64,000 bases of DNA from Taenia hydatigena (Eukaryota; Platyhelminthes; Cestoda; Cyclophyllidea; Taeniidae): contig JADWOT020000006.1 in the NCBI GenBank assembly GCA_036345935.2, positions 14,730,519-14,794,518 of the forward strand, in the 5' to 3' direction. Below the pieces are notes generated by a model. The model had not been told where the DNA came from, ran no database searches, and saw nothing but the letters and a program-made list of their open reading frames with translations. This document shows positions 44,801 through 58,654 of the stretch, piece after piece (the first letter of the stretch is position 1; each line of letters starts with the position of its first letter). The position numbers were made by a program, and so were the translations under genes.

Positions 44801-47800
44801 CATAGATTTAGCAAAAGTGAAAATTCGCTCTAAATTTTTGCGAAAGAATTTAATCAATTCAACAGTCACAAAGGGAAATTGTTAGATTTTGCTTTTGAAT
44901 AGCAATGTGTCAATTTCTAATAAAGGATTTAACCTGACTACCACTGTATGTATGCAAGGGAATACTGGACTAGAGGCATCCTTGGAGTAAGCAAACAGCC
45001 ATTCATTGTGCTATCATTGCGGTGCTTCGGTTAACACCGCCAAGGCCCTACAAGAATGCGCAATTCCAGTAAACTTTACTCCCAAGTGCTTGGGATGACT
45101 TGATTTCCTTTGCACGAACTTTCAGTGTAATAGATTTCCTAGTCATAGACTAAGCGAAGTCACCCATCCTTGTCTAAGCAAATAATTTAAAAGCACTAAA
45201 ATGTGAGAAATGTTGGCTATTCCTCAAACTAGGCGAATTTGTGCCAAAATAATTAGTGGAAAATAGAGTCACTCAAGGCGAAGTGCAAAAATATTCACAA
45301 TGTAACAATGGTATACATCAGCAATAAAATTCAAGGATTTTAAATAAAGCATATTTAGATCGAGTAACAAATGTTGGACCCATCTACACATGTCGGAAAT
45401 AGTGCGCCACGGAATCTGTCTGTCCTTTTACATAATACCACAAAAGCAAGCCACATTTTGGTGTAACACGTCTGTTAATTGTTTAATTCTCAGTTTTGGT
45501 TATGGTTCGCCTCGCCAGGTGGGTCGACCTCTGAGCTACGTCAGTGACCTCAATCTCCTTGGGCTTCTTTTACTCTCAGTGAAGTCCTCAGGCGCTGCAG
45601 TTAAAACGGAGAGACGTAACACCTACCACAGAAAGCCCTGCATCAAATAATGTACCATGAATTATCTTGGACAAAAGAACATCACTGACACCATACTTCC
45701 TCAACAGAGCAATTCTTTTGGATTCGCATTTCTATTCATTACCCATGAGTGTGGTGCCACCTGCCTATTTCGTCTACAAGTATTTCTTCACGTACCGCTG
45801 TCATTGTTCAATAAGTGAAACGATCTTGAGTAGGCAAAGAATTAACTAATTAAATACATTTTTTTTTAAGTCAAAACCATCCAACTGATAAATTTGCACT
45901 GGGAATTTTTCGCCGGCATTATGACCGTTGGTAAAGAAATACCCTCTGAAAGCAGTCTCTAAGCTAGTCAATGGCTAGAAATGCCTCAAATGAGATTAAA
46001 AATTTGATTACCTCGCAGCAAATTGGATTTTACAATCCACCTTGGCCAAACGGTCCTGTCGGCTATAATGGTTTTAACTGGAAAGTGTCTAATTTTATTG
46101 TGAGTAGGATCGTTTTTCTAGAAAAGTGTTATGGCCAAAGTATTGAAAGTAATTTCGGCTAATCACAGGCCGCTACATTTTGAGGTTCGCTTGCAAAATG
46201 ATAAATGCTGCAGTTAAAATCTTACAAATGGCCATGAAATGTACCACACTATAACATTCGGAAGGACGCAATCAAAACATTTACTTCAAAATATCTTCGC
46301 AAAGAATGCAACCATGTGGCACGGGGAAAATCTAGCCAGCAGATCTGACGAGGGATTCATGCTAGTATGGCATTATTTATTCTAAGCAGAGTCACGATGA
46401 TTTTGCTAAAATATTATCACACGTAAAAATCTAACCAAACACAGAACAATGCTTAAAGATGAATTGCATTTCTCCAGGTGCTACGAAGAAATACTGCAGA
46501 TCTGTTGAGGAATGGAACATTATTGCACTCTAATGCCGTGAAACCCATTTATGGGTGAACGAGGAAAGAAGTGATTTAGTGCACAGCGTTGCAAATGCGG
46601 CAAACCTGTTAGTAGCTGGCTTCAATGATAAAATCTTCCAAGAATTTGCTAAAATTTAATGCATAGTTGCAAAACAGTAAAGCATGATACAGTAAGTGCT
46701 TTATTAGGATCCGAGGCAAAATATTGCACCTCGCTTTATGCATGTAACATGTTCAATTAAATGAATCACAGTTCCCCTGTGATACTTTGGAATGCGGTTA
46801 ATCGCAACTTTTGGAACCTATTGGTAACTGGGGTTGCGCAAGTTGTAGTCTTTGCAAAGAAAAATTTTGTAGACTACTCGCACTTGTACGTCGGCTTAAT
46901 TTCTCTTCTCTAAATATCTCTCTGTTAATAACTGTTTTTAATTATCTTAGCAGTCCACTCACTGGAAGGGATCTCGTAAGACGCAGCCTCCCTTAACACT
47001 AAACAGCAAGCTCGCAACTAACTGCAATCGTTTCGAATTTCATGCGCTTTGTCGCGCCTTACGTGGCAGTTATGCAAAATAACAATGTAGTAAAAATGCG
47101 GTTAGTGCTAATTTTAATTACCGGTGCTAATACTAAAATTTCTTTCAACAACCGTTACTGATTATTTGGCATTCAGAAGCAGCAGTTTGCACAGACACGA
47201 AAGCTTGTTAGCTGAATTCGGGCAGCTACTAAGCATTGAATTTCATAGTGCTAGTAATTTGTCATGTAATCAGAAAGTTTCACTGCAATAGTCTAAGCCA
47301 CACTCCCTCACTGTATGTACACAACAGTTATCTACGCAAGCAGTTCCTGTGCTGTAGTTCTCTTTAGATTACTCACTGACATTACTTGCTCCTCTTTTTC
47401 CGCACGGTGACGGACATTTTTTGCAGATTCGTCCAAAGCACTGATTTCCTTCTTCTTAATGCTGAGCCACTCTCTTTGAAAATTTAGTGGTTTTAACGAA
47501 TGAGGTGATACTTGGTTTAAAATTACACCTCCAACGCCGGTTGTTGTATGCACAAATTCAACACAAAAGGATACAAATCCAACCATTCTAATACTGCTCA
47601 TCAAGTTGGCAACGGCCCGATGCCCACCACATCCACAGTCCAAAACTGAGCATCAAATGAAGAGTGAATACGACATTGTTAACTGACATCCATTTATTAA
47701 GAAAATGGATTCGTCGAATAAAACTGCCCCATCGGATTGCATTTATTTTAGATACTTTAAAAAAAGAACATCTACATAGAGTATTAGTAGTATTAGGCGT

Positions 47801-50800
47801 CAATTTAGCCTGAAGATGCGCAAATTTTAGCCGTTGTCTATTGTCCTTATTATGAAAAAATTGGTGCTACCCGTAAGAATTAAAACACCCCAAATGCCAT
47901 TCGTTTTTTCGGCCCTTCGCACTCACGACCGCCAATTCCAGCATCACCTTTTATTGACGCAATATACGCCTGCTGCTTCTACCTCAAGCTAAAACTCATG
48001 AGTAAAACAATTTGCAGAAGCATTTAATATAAATTCGGGTTGGAAATAGCTCATTGCTGTCTATCATTTAGCAATTTTTAAAGGAGATAATCGCATTTAG
48101 ATGTATGAATAAATTTAAATTCCAGAAGGAGACATTTAAGCTTGGGAGGTTAAAATGGCAAAATCAAAACAGCTAACATAGGTTGAATTTTAATGATTGA
48201 AAATCCAAGAGTCTTAAAGTTTAAGAGTTTTAAGGATTGTTTGGAAGAAGTGGACGTTGGCAGGTATGCTGCTTTACTCAGAAAAGAAACTGCGCTATAG
48301 TTATGGTTAAAGTGAACTCAATGACTATAAATAACGCTCTTCTAATTTAGCGCATTTGACTCCCACAACCAAACGTTATTTCTGTATATGGCCATATTTA
48401 CGCAACAGATTCTTGAAAAGATCGGTTCACAAATAAGAGCAAAAGTAAGAACTTCTTGCCACGTTGTTTTCTATCCTCACAATGAAGGGAAAATCTTTCA
48501 TGAAAGTCATGGAAATATTTACTTGGATAGCTTGCTTTGTAAACAGCACTAGTGTCAGTTGACCTGTCTCCTTTGAAGTTTGAATTTCAGGAATGTTTAC
48601 TTTTTGCAAACACCATAGAGAAAGTCTCTCCCTCCTTTATTTGCGGTTTGCAGAAGACGGCACGGAGATACAATCTGCGCAGTAGGCTAAGAGCGCACCC
48701 CATTGTTGTCCTGAAAATTAATGGTAGGCGCAGTGGGACACTAAAACATTTTGCCACTGAAACCCATGTAATAAAAGTGTGAAAAAATCATATGGTTGAG
48801 CCAAAACCATTATATTTTTATTGACTGAACCCATAATCATTATCTGGACAACGAGATTTTCCAATGCAGGAGGCATATTTTTTCTACTAATTTTTCAATT
48901 CATTAAAAAAGCCAAACAGTGGTCTGTGATTACGCTTGTACTTACGTGTGATGTGTATTTCTTGCATGCGTTCCGATATTACTGTGTAGTAGTACACATT
49001 GCAAAAACGGATGCATTTATAAACCGCGGACGAGCAGAGTGACTCCATTTCAAAGTATCCCAAGAAGCAGTTGATTACCGTGCTGCAGAAGTCTGTTGCT
49101 ACGCTCAGCTTGATTGAACTAGTTGGCAGTTAAGCAAAAACTGTTCGAATTGACCGTTTCGAAGCGTTGTTGATGGTTGATCACTCCATTTTCGCATTAT
49201 TACCTAATTCTTTCCTACATATGATCAATTTACGGCATAACTGTTTGTCTAAAAGCGAATTAAAAAAACATTTCTTACTTTTACAGATATTGGGACTTAT
49301 TTTCAGAAGTGCAAACGTCTCGAGATTTCTTTGTATTTTCTTACAGAGCTAGGTATTGATGTTAGTATTTATTAATGTTTCGCATTAACTTAGCTTTGAT
49401 CTCGAAAAAGTCAGGAAGTTACTTCAATGCAGTCGGGGAATTACGCTTGTCGGCAGCAGTGCACGAAATTCAGCAATTTGTACGAATAAAATGTCTGCTG
49501 TTTAAGGAATTGTAAATACTTCCAGCGATTTAACATGGCATCGTAAAACCTTTTGCTATTTTGACTTACTAGCTAAATACATTTGGATTGTCAATGGAAA
49601 TAAATCACACATATTGAATGACTGTTTTAAAAAATGAGGCACGGATTCACATTTGTTCCATTTAATGAAAAATGCTTAAAGCGAAGGTAGCCAATCAAAT
49701 AAATCAAATGCCTTTGATATTTTCTAGGTCACTAGAAATATATCTTATCTCACTCGGGATGACCTAGTTTTGAAATAAATTTATTGCAGTCTTTTTAAGA
49801 ATTGCTTCAAATTTCGGTGACCTTAGGAAATGTGTATAGCACACACACTAAAAAAATGTACTGCAGTCATTAAAGGGTGCCATAGTTCATGAACATGAAA
49901 GTCAAAGTAACAAGGATAGATTATGTTTCCAAAGGCTTCCGAAGTGTAGGTATGGCAGCAGATACTTCACCATGCACCAGCCTTACTAAAATTCCTCATG
50001 AATGACTACGAGACAACGCTAAAGCCGCTGAATTTTCGGCACGCTGTTAATGGCTCAAGAAATGTTCAAATATCAAAAGAGAAAAAGCACAACTTTCCCA
50101 TTTTTGACAAAACGGCAGCTGAAATAGCAAAATTTGCCAACAAATAGAAATGACAGTAGCCTGACAGATCACGAGTAAAGGCTCCTTTTGGCAAAAAGCA
50201 GGAGACAGCCAAACATCGTAATGAAGGACAAATGGTTCAAGTGCCTTCATCATAGGAGGGAAATTATAACCCACAATAACCTTTTAATGCAATAAAAATA
50301 ACGAAAAGTAGAACTATCGTTAAAAAGGACGCGGTTTTACACTTACTTGACACGAAAGTTTCCAAGTTGTACCATTTCTGTATGGACGATGTCTCACACA
50401 AATTTTTTTCTGACTAGCTACGGCATCTACTTAATGGTTTGTTTGCGTGTCCTTCAAATCTAGAAAGCTCAAAATTTTAAAGCCCTTCGGATTTTGAAAT
50501 TTCTGTTACAATATCTGCGTATGCGTACCAGCGTTTGATAGGGGGTGAGCTAATAAAATGCCTTCTTTGAGCAATGAGGAAATGCTACATGGCTTGTAAA
50601 ACCATGCGGACCCATATCATTTCATAATTTTTGCCCATGACTCAATTAATTAGGGCGATTCTAATCCATCTCGACACAATATAAATAAATAGACTTGATT
50701 TTAACTGAAGTGCTCACATTCTGGATTTTATTCAATGACCCTACCTGCTAAGCTTAGCAACTCCTTTCTTCATTAAATTAGGATGTTTGAACAAAAATTA

Positions 50801-53800
50801 GTCACGTGATTAATGACTGGTCAGTTGGAATAATGACAACCGAAGGATTAGGAACAAGACATGTCTTGCTCATTATCAAGATCAAGATTGATGCAGAAAT
50901 ACGCTAAACTCACTCAGCTATACAGTCATTTGTTTCTTATTCGAAATATGCGTGCACTTTTTCCTTTCCCATCGAAAACGTCTGTTCGACACATGGTGAG
51001 GCATAAAATCCCCACAATAGTGTGAGCAATGTCCTCTTGAAACAAACTTTGAAATGTATCATTTCAGGTGACATACTCCTGCTCTGTAATAAAATAAGGT
51101 AAAACGTTGTGGTTTTTCTCAATAGCTCTTCATGCATTTTTTTGAAGCACAGAAACTTGGATTTTAGAAAGTGTTGGAACAAAGTTAATGGCCCAATTAC
51201 CTTTTCCATTAATACACCTAAAGCTAGAGCGATACTTTCCAGTAAACTTTCTTTAAACCGAAAGGCGAATAATTTCTCCCAATTTATGTGAGCACCTTTG
51301 GTCTAACAAATACTGTTAGACGCATTGGCTCTGAAATGCAGGTTAGCACAAGTCCTGCGATTTTCAGAATTCAACTACCCTTGACTTGTTTCTACAGTAA
51401 AGGCAATACCAAAGTCACATACTAACTCATCGGAACTCTCCTAGCTGCGCAATGCAATGCAAATACGTAATAAGAGATGAGTGCGCGGAGCGTAGCCAAC
51501 TTATCCACATTCAGGCTCCCTATATTCGGGTACGCATAGACAGCGGGCGGATAAATGTTGCCCACTGAGAATTATTAAGTGTTGAAGGTGTATGCAAATG
51601 CAATGTAGCTATGTGCCCATGTCAACAGTGATGATTAATCACCAACATTTTTCACCATCTAATATGCTTTAGCACCTTGTGAAATAGCAATCGAATCCAA
51701 GTTTTGCAGTATTGTAGCTCAAAAAATGGAGCTATATTGATATGTTAGATTCAGCTTCGAAGTATACTTTGGGTGAGATAAAGGCAAGGCTGTGACGATT
51801 CCGCTGCGTTTATTTTCACAAATTATTTATAGCAAGTTAATGCAAGGCACTGCAGTTTTTTGGAGATGCTCGGGCGTAATATTGAGAACGCTCTTAAAAA
51901 CCTATGTAGTGGATGTGATTTATCAACTAGTGCGTATTTGAAACACACAAAAGTGTGTGGTAGAAAGGGCTATCGCAACGCTATTCCTACGTTTTTTGCT
52001 CTTTTATTCCCCAAGTCCTACCAAAATTTGCCATCAAGTGTGCCTTTTCATATAAAAATCAGACACCTTTTACTGTGTCCGATCTACTTTAATTACTGTG
52101 GTTTTAATGAATCACCGAGTGTAGTGCGTTTTGGAAAAAAGCTTTTATATCAAACAGCATGGTCTCAGTCACTCACTTACTAGTTCTCACATTATTTGTG
52201 AACCAGACAGACATTAATCGCTTCCTTAAAATGCATTGAGATGAATTTGTTGTGCAGATTACAATAATAAAATAGACTTGGTTATGCTTAAACGACTCTT
52301 GACCCTAATTACAGGCGAAAATACACCCTGAATTTTATAACCGAACCGAGCGAGTGTGTTCAAATTACTTATAATCGCATATGGTAAAAATTCAAGGCAC
52401 GTCTTCTATGTGAATGATTTGCAAATGATTTTGTAAGACTTGCACTTGTCTGATAAAGAAAACTCCCTCTTGTTCTAAAAAATAACAAGGCGTGAAGGTG
52501 CTAAATTGCAGGAACAGCTTCAATGCCTCCCTCCTAACATAAAATCAAATCGCCTTGAGACCTTCTTAAAATACCTAGTCCCGATGGCGTAAGCCAGATT
52601 TTGGTGTTACGAAATCAAAGACTTCTGCATGAGTAATTAACCACTGTTTGTGAATTACAAATGTTAAGAAATCAAATTTGGACTTATTTTGCTTTTAATT
52701 TAACTTATTAAAAAGATGTTTCGGAAAATATCTCTGCCCCTGAAACGAAAACTAAATCACACAAATGTGTTTGCGATAACCTCTTGACGGCAAGTTGAAT
52801 TTTGCATAAATGAACATTTCTGTGGAAACTTGACAAGCTAGATTATGAATGCTTATTTTGCGTGACGCCATTTGAAAAAGCGCCAATAAAAATAATACAT
52901 CGATTTCATTATAAGGTTTCCAAAAAAACACCACCATTTCTTACGACTTAAAGCTTAATTGCAGTCGTTAATAGCGAAATTGCTTCGCTCAATCGTCGCT
53001 GCACATTGCTAAGCTTCGCTGGAAGTTACAAAATTTAGCAGCGATCTCTTTCTTACCGTGCCGCGGTGCACAGCAGTTGAGCAGTGAATATACCGAGTCG
53101 GTCACTATGTTTAGTGAACTTTTACGTGTCTTTCCAACACAAAACTTTATTATTAAGTGACAATGTGCTGACAGTTAGCAAAGATTTGCAAAGCAGTATT
53201 CAACGAGACACCAATTATCCAACATTATGCGGCTAGCTTTGGACAAATCAAATCACCACATAAACAAATATGATCTATTTGAGTCTGCCTACATTTTCTC
53301 CCACTTCATTCAAATCTACCACTTTGGAATTGAGTGCATTTTGTTCGAACAGTTAGAACCTAATTTGTACGCGTTTCACTGCTTATAGAAGTGTCTCCAT
53401 CTTGACTTTGTTTGTAAATAGATATGACATTAAATCTCCGATGTTTTGTCAGAAAAGCGTAGGCACGGCCAGTTTTTTTGATGGCCTAAGCCGATTTGAA
53501 TTATTTTTGCCCGCTTTGTGAAATTAATCATGCGCTAGGAAAAATGATTGTTTTTTAGTTGTGACATTTGTTGCACTAACATACTTTTTATGCAGTGCCT
53601 TACATACGTACGATTGCATGAAGATGTTACAAAATAGGTTCTTTCGTAGTTTGACAATACTTCCCTTATTGACGATTTTGTAGTTGCAAGTTTGTGCACC
53701 TTACTCTACACCTGCCATTGCACTATGGTAAGCGGTGACGATGCTTTTATTAGTTAATTGATAAAGTCAAATGGTGAACGCTTTATTGCAACACGAACGT

Positions 53801-54485
53801 TTGAATTTTTGCGTCAGGTGAATCGAGGAGGGGAAGATTTGTAGTCTTGCGAGGCTTGTGCACACCAATAATTTGTACGCAGAGCGGTCTCCGCGGGTCA
53901 GCTGAGACAAGGTGTGAAATCAAAGGCTGTAGCTGGTAATAAAATGGCTTATGCGTTTGCGGCAACTATACGTAGTGAAAAATATACATACGTGGCAAAG
54001 ATAGGCCAGCACGTTATGTGCCACTTTTCGTCTTGTACAATGCATTACAAAACGCTCTTTGCAACAGTCAGTAACTAAATATGATTTCGTACGTAGCTAT
54101 GGGTAGGAGCTAGTTAACTCCAAAATCGCACTGTGGATACAAAGTTATTGCTTCCCGGGTTAGTTCGCTGACACAACAAACTCTGAGGACTGGCGGAGCT
54201 CTGAACATGATGTTTCAAAATTAGGCTTACATCAATTAAAGTTAAAAATACTAAAACAGATTATCTACGGTGATTTTTCAAATAATATGGTAAATCGGTG
54301 AATAGTGGTAGTGGACAAAGGTGCTTATGTATGTAGATTCGAAAATCATTTAAAAACATCAAGAAAATATATCCACAGAAACAGGCGGGTTTAGATTAAA
54401 ATAAATTATTGTAACGCCCTACAATTATGCATTTCAACTTCACGGGTCATAGTATTCGGTATTTGCCCGAGTACGCTTGGCCTAC
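41886..54485. other. Long gene-poor AT-rich interval (12.6 kb)
   Basis: I found no gene I can support here. Open frames of 60-110 codons occur on both strands (for example 47332-47643 minus, 48552-48782 plus, 51860-52183 plus), as expected by chance in AT-rich DNA. Some have charged helical content (47332-47643: KNVRHRAEKEEQ), but no chain of phase-compatible exons emerged. No tRNA, rRNA or recognisable transposon protein was seen. It may contain large introns or regulatory sequence. Confidence 0.35.
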
Positions 54486-55345
54486 CCCATGAAGGGAAAA
54501 CGTTTACAAGGAGAATCGCACTCTGACTCCACCAGTGTGCATGAGGCGACCTCGTTTGAAACGACATTCAAATAATAATTGGGTTGAACTCCACGGTATC
54601 TAGACAACTTCTGCGCAACTTTTTGAAGATTTTTAAGACCAACAAAGATAAGGACTACATAGAGACCTTTCACAAAACTTGCCATTTCCTTGTTGTCCAA
54701 GCTCTTAATCGCAAAATTAAGTAGAAGATTATAAAGTGCTTTAAAAAAATTTGAAGGGGATCATTATTCGAACATAAAGGGGCTACAATTTGATCATTGT
54801 TTAGTTCTGAACCAATGCCAATTTAAAAGTAAAGTCAGCCTAGACGAGATTCGTCTCAATAAATCTTCTTCACTTCGAAACTTCTTAGACAAATGGATAT
54901 GAGCGATCGTTTTTTGCCATGAAATTAAGTAATTTCCAAACGCAAAGATCAAGGGACAACTTTATCTGAATATTTTTATTCTTTCTCAAGGGAATGCATA
55001 GGACGAACAGCTTTTCCTGCACCTAATAAAATAATTATCAAGGCTTATCCGAATCCTATTGCCATCTGTCTGGAAGAATGTTGGCGTTTCAATCTTTGAG
55101 GTTCTTTTTTGAAAAAGTATAAATAATTCGCTCCGCTTGCCAATATTAAAATAGCATAGACCTTAGCACTTAGACCAAGAAGCTTTAAATTTGAAAGAGT
55201 CCACATAAACATTTGCATCAGAAGTGGTAGTTTTTGTGACAAATCTAAACAACTTTTCAAACGATCATCCCAATGAAATTTGAGGTTTCTTGTTCTCGAA
55301 ATTAACATCCATTCTCGCACAAACTTACGACCCAATGATAATCTC
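54486..55345 (-). CDS. PEX11-like peroxisomal membrane protein, internal exons
   Basis: PEX11 proteins elongate and divide peroxisomes. Two phase-compatible exons are read: 55345-55162 (acceptor tttacag, donor gtctat) and 54703-54486 (donor gtaggc). The first contains LSLGRKFVREW and MFMWTLSNLKLLG, resembling the SLGRK...W segment of PEX11B. The second, DNKEMASFVKGLYVVLIFVG then LQKVAQKLSRYRG, aligns in pattern with the transmembrane/linker region of PEX11G. The N-terminal exon and the last C-terminal hydrophobic exon were not found. The donors are not strong, and flatworm peroxisome biology is debated, so this is tentative. It could be a degenerate copy. Confidence 0.4.
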
Positions 55346-55449
55346 CTGTAAATTCTTCATTAATACTAGCCTGTTTTTATGGCCAAGCAGGCAAAGATAG
55401 CTGCTATATTTCGCTTTAATGCGAAGCTCCCAATGTAAGATGGGGCTTT

Positions 55450-55712
55450 ATGAAAGCGACCTACGTGCCGCGAATGTGTTACTCGCATCAACGTGAGTGG
55501 CGAGAAGTCCGAACCATAACTGACAAGGGTGCTCCGTCAGTGTCCTTCAAGCGTATTATGTACACAACGCCTACCAAAGTGGTCTTACAGCGGCAGTTAT
55601 TATGGGAATTGCATTTCTGCTCCTGGCGGTAATTTGCACACGCTGCCCGTGTGCCCATGGGAGGTCGTTTTTTTGGAGTAAGATTCCGGTGGTTAGGATA
55701 TCCCATCATTAA
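55450..55712 (+). CDS. Candidate small membrane protein or tetraspanin-like last exon
   Basis: Two segments, 55450-55492 and 55528-55712, join in phase across a 35-nt GT-AG interval (gtgagt...acaag), giving 75 residues. The product has Cys residues before a clear transmembrane helix (AAVIMGIAFLLLAVICTRC) and a short basic tail with CPCAHGR. The layout, Cys-rich segment then TM then short cytoplasmic tail, resembles the end of a tetraspanin (large loop, TM4, tail), but no TM1-3 exons were found upstream. A donor-like gtaaga at 55434 suggests other models. The antisense strand has an open Cys-rich frame I consider a shadow. Confidence 0.3.
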
Positions 55713-58654
55713 ATAACAGGTGCAGTTTGCACATTTGTGGTTTTCGTCAGTGTTACATTTAAAGGTAGAACACAAAATATGCTAGATTGTCAATAAATTA
55801 AATTTGCCTAAGTGCAATGGAAGTACTACCTAAAGGGGCAGTTAAAACTCTCCACGTTCCAGAGGCGCTCCGGTGTTTTGGCGGACGGTGGTAAGAGAGC
55901 TAGGTAGAAGATATCGGCATAGGTTTTAATGGTGCAGGACATGCATTCTATTATTCATTTAAGTAAGTTTTTTAGAAGAAGCCAGAGTGATTTGATTTAC
56001 TAGAAAGATTGATTACGTGAAATTAGGCTCTGAGTTCTTTGGATGCATTTGAAGAAAATGTCTGCATTTAGTATTTAGCTTAATTAAAAATATTTCGTCT
56101 CAGAATAATAGATGACAAATAAAAATAAAAGGGCAAAACCAACTTACACTGAAGGCCCAACGGAATCGTACACTAAACTGTTTTTTCGTAAATAGCAATG
56201 ACTGCTATGATGTCCCTTATCTGTTAAGCGTGATACCAAGGGACTCGGGTTTGCACAGTGCTTGCCATTGATAAGGGCGCGACGCTGTCGACTTTTGCAC
56301 CATTGAGTTCAGATATCAAAACTTACAATTGTACTCTGGAAGAGCAAACGAAAGCTAGACTCTAAAGGGGCTAAACCTGAAAGGAAGTGGAAATAAGAGA
56401 CAGCGAAGTAAATTCAATTCCTTGCCAGTACACATGATGGCTAAAGATGCATTACTGTTTGCCTTAAAATTTCCTTGTGTTTTACGCGATTGTGTAAAAA
56501 ATTAATCATTGATGAGTCCACCAAAGCGACCAGAAGTACTCACAAAATCTGTTGACTGAAGATCAAAGGTAGGACATAGAGACTCCTCCTTGTTTGAAAA
56601 AAGGAAGTTAAGAATGACAGTCAAAAGAGATTTTGTATTCTCCTAAAGGCAAAGAAAAAATATTTCTGCATAAGCACTTCCAAAAATTCGTTTAAAGTAA
56701 ATAAAAATTCACACTTACACGCATCAGAACATTAATAATCTCTTCATTCAGTGGACGTTCAGGAAATAAAATTTTGAGACTCGGCTTGCCTTATTTGAAG
56801 GCTTTCTAACACACCCTAAATCGGTTTGGCATTGCACCTTTTGATGCATTGCACAAAGCTATTTAAGTCACATTGGAATGAGACACAGTATTTTATTTAA
56901 AGATCTTATACTTTCATTGCAAATTACAACATTTTGAACACAGAGGCTCTAAGTACCTTGAAAAATTTGTGAAGTTATTGCTTTGTCTTGGTAAAATCAG
57001 CGTTTTGATTTCATAGCTATCAACCAAGTCAAGCCCAGTTTTAAATGTTTGGGTTAAGTGGCGTCCTGAGTTAAGTTTGTCAGGAGTTCCAAGTCCGCAC
57101 TTAATCCTATGAGACTTATTTGCATAAATCCCTGCCTAGGAGAGCTCATGGAAAGTAAACTTCGTGAAGGGAAACCTGCATCTTTCAACGTGTCGCTAAG
57201 GTGGCCTAGCACTGTGCTCAAAACCTGCACGTTGATCATTTAGTAAATTTGCTTTAAGTGAGCACTCCAAATCTTGCAGAAGTTTGCCAACCAACCACAA
57301 AGAACAACTCTGATGTTGAAATTTTTACAAAAAGTAGGTTGTCACTTCCATGCCAAGCTAAATCTTTACGGGGCGCAAACTCACTCCAATGCACATTTTT
57401 GGTTGGTTTCTTTTTTAAAATTTATGAACGCTTTGATTGTGAGACGCGTATTTTCGATTCCACCAACTGACAGCACCAATATTGAGCATCGCTTTGTTCA
57501 AGTTGGTCTCATTTTACAACAGTTATGTTTGTGCTTTTCGGTTCCAAAAATATTCTTCACTGAGTGCTTTAGAAGGCACAAAACATCTTTCTGCATCACC
57601 GCTTTCTAGAACACAAATGAGTGCCACATGCGGAAACTTTTTAAACACTACAACCCCTTGAGAAGCCATTTTCTTGGATTTACATCTCTGTTACTTCGAA
57701 ATGACTGTAAAAGCAAATTTTTATGCCTACCCATCCCCACTAAAGACTTATATTGAGGTACGTTGTTAACTTTCAATATTCCATGTAGGCGTTTATTTTA
57801 CATTTCGCTAGCATCCACACCAGTTACTGAATTTCCATCCTTAACAGCCTGTTGCTGCCTTCGTAAAGTTTGCACACATGAAGCCGCAATTTTTTTCCCT
57901 GAATAATCACCGGTAACTGTGAATGCCAAAAATGCGGTTAAGCAGCCGAGCCTTCGCAATAGTTCCATGTCATTTTGATCGATTCCAGATCTGATAGTGC
58001 AGTGCGCTGAGGGTGAAACGTTGTGTCAGTATGTGCAAGTACGACGCTTTGGACAAAAGCAATTTTTCATCAGAATATTCACGACTTTGTTTTTGCACCA
58101 CGACCAAACAGTACGGGCACGCAGTAGCAAAATTCACACCCAGATTTTAACACCTAAGCCCAGCCTTAACAGAAAACGCTTTGCTCCATCGCTTTTGAAT
58201 CGTTTGTAGGTGGGGCAGTGAATCTATTTCTGATTTAGACGCAGTAAAGGAAAAGTCTGTCGCAATTCTGAAGGTGAATAGGAACTCCGATCAAATTCGC
58301 GGGTCCCCAAAAAATCATAACTAATATGGCAGTTCCTTTTGAGTTAGTAGAAAAAGGAACGTCAATGATAAAGTCAAGCCCAATAGATATTTTTGATGTT
58401 ACTTTCGTTTTGGCAAATAAAAACAACACTCGCTATTGCAATCACCGATTCGGATAGCTGGTGCGGAGCATGAATGGCTAGTCCTATCAAACGCTGCCAC
58501 AAAACAATTAAACATATTGAGTTGCGATTTTCTCAACATTTAAGGAGGTGATATTGTGTTTATACTCCCAGTATGACGAATTGTAAAAGAAAATCGATTA
58601 AGGGTAAAATATAATGAGGATAAAAAAGTAAAGAGGCGCCAAAATAGGCGTGCG
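55713..58654. other. Intergenic AT-rich stretch
   Basis: Nothing here has splice or motif support. The minus-strand frame at 57054-57239 and plus-strand frames near 57258-57609 are short and unrecognised. The N-terminal exon of the PEX11-like gene, if it exists, should lie here on the minus strand. Confidence 0.3.

Noticed and set aside
44619..44805. Overlapping 60-codon ORFs on both strands
   Set aside because: Fully overlapping antisense frames in AT-rich DNA with no acceptor/donor pair and no homology signal; treated as chance.
55488..55775. Cys-rich 95-codon minus-strand ORF
   Set aside because: Antisense of the candidate transmembrane exon on the plus strand; cysteine spacing matches no family, no signal peptide and no splice signals.
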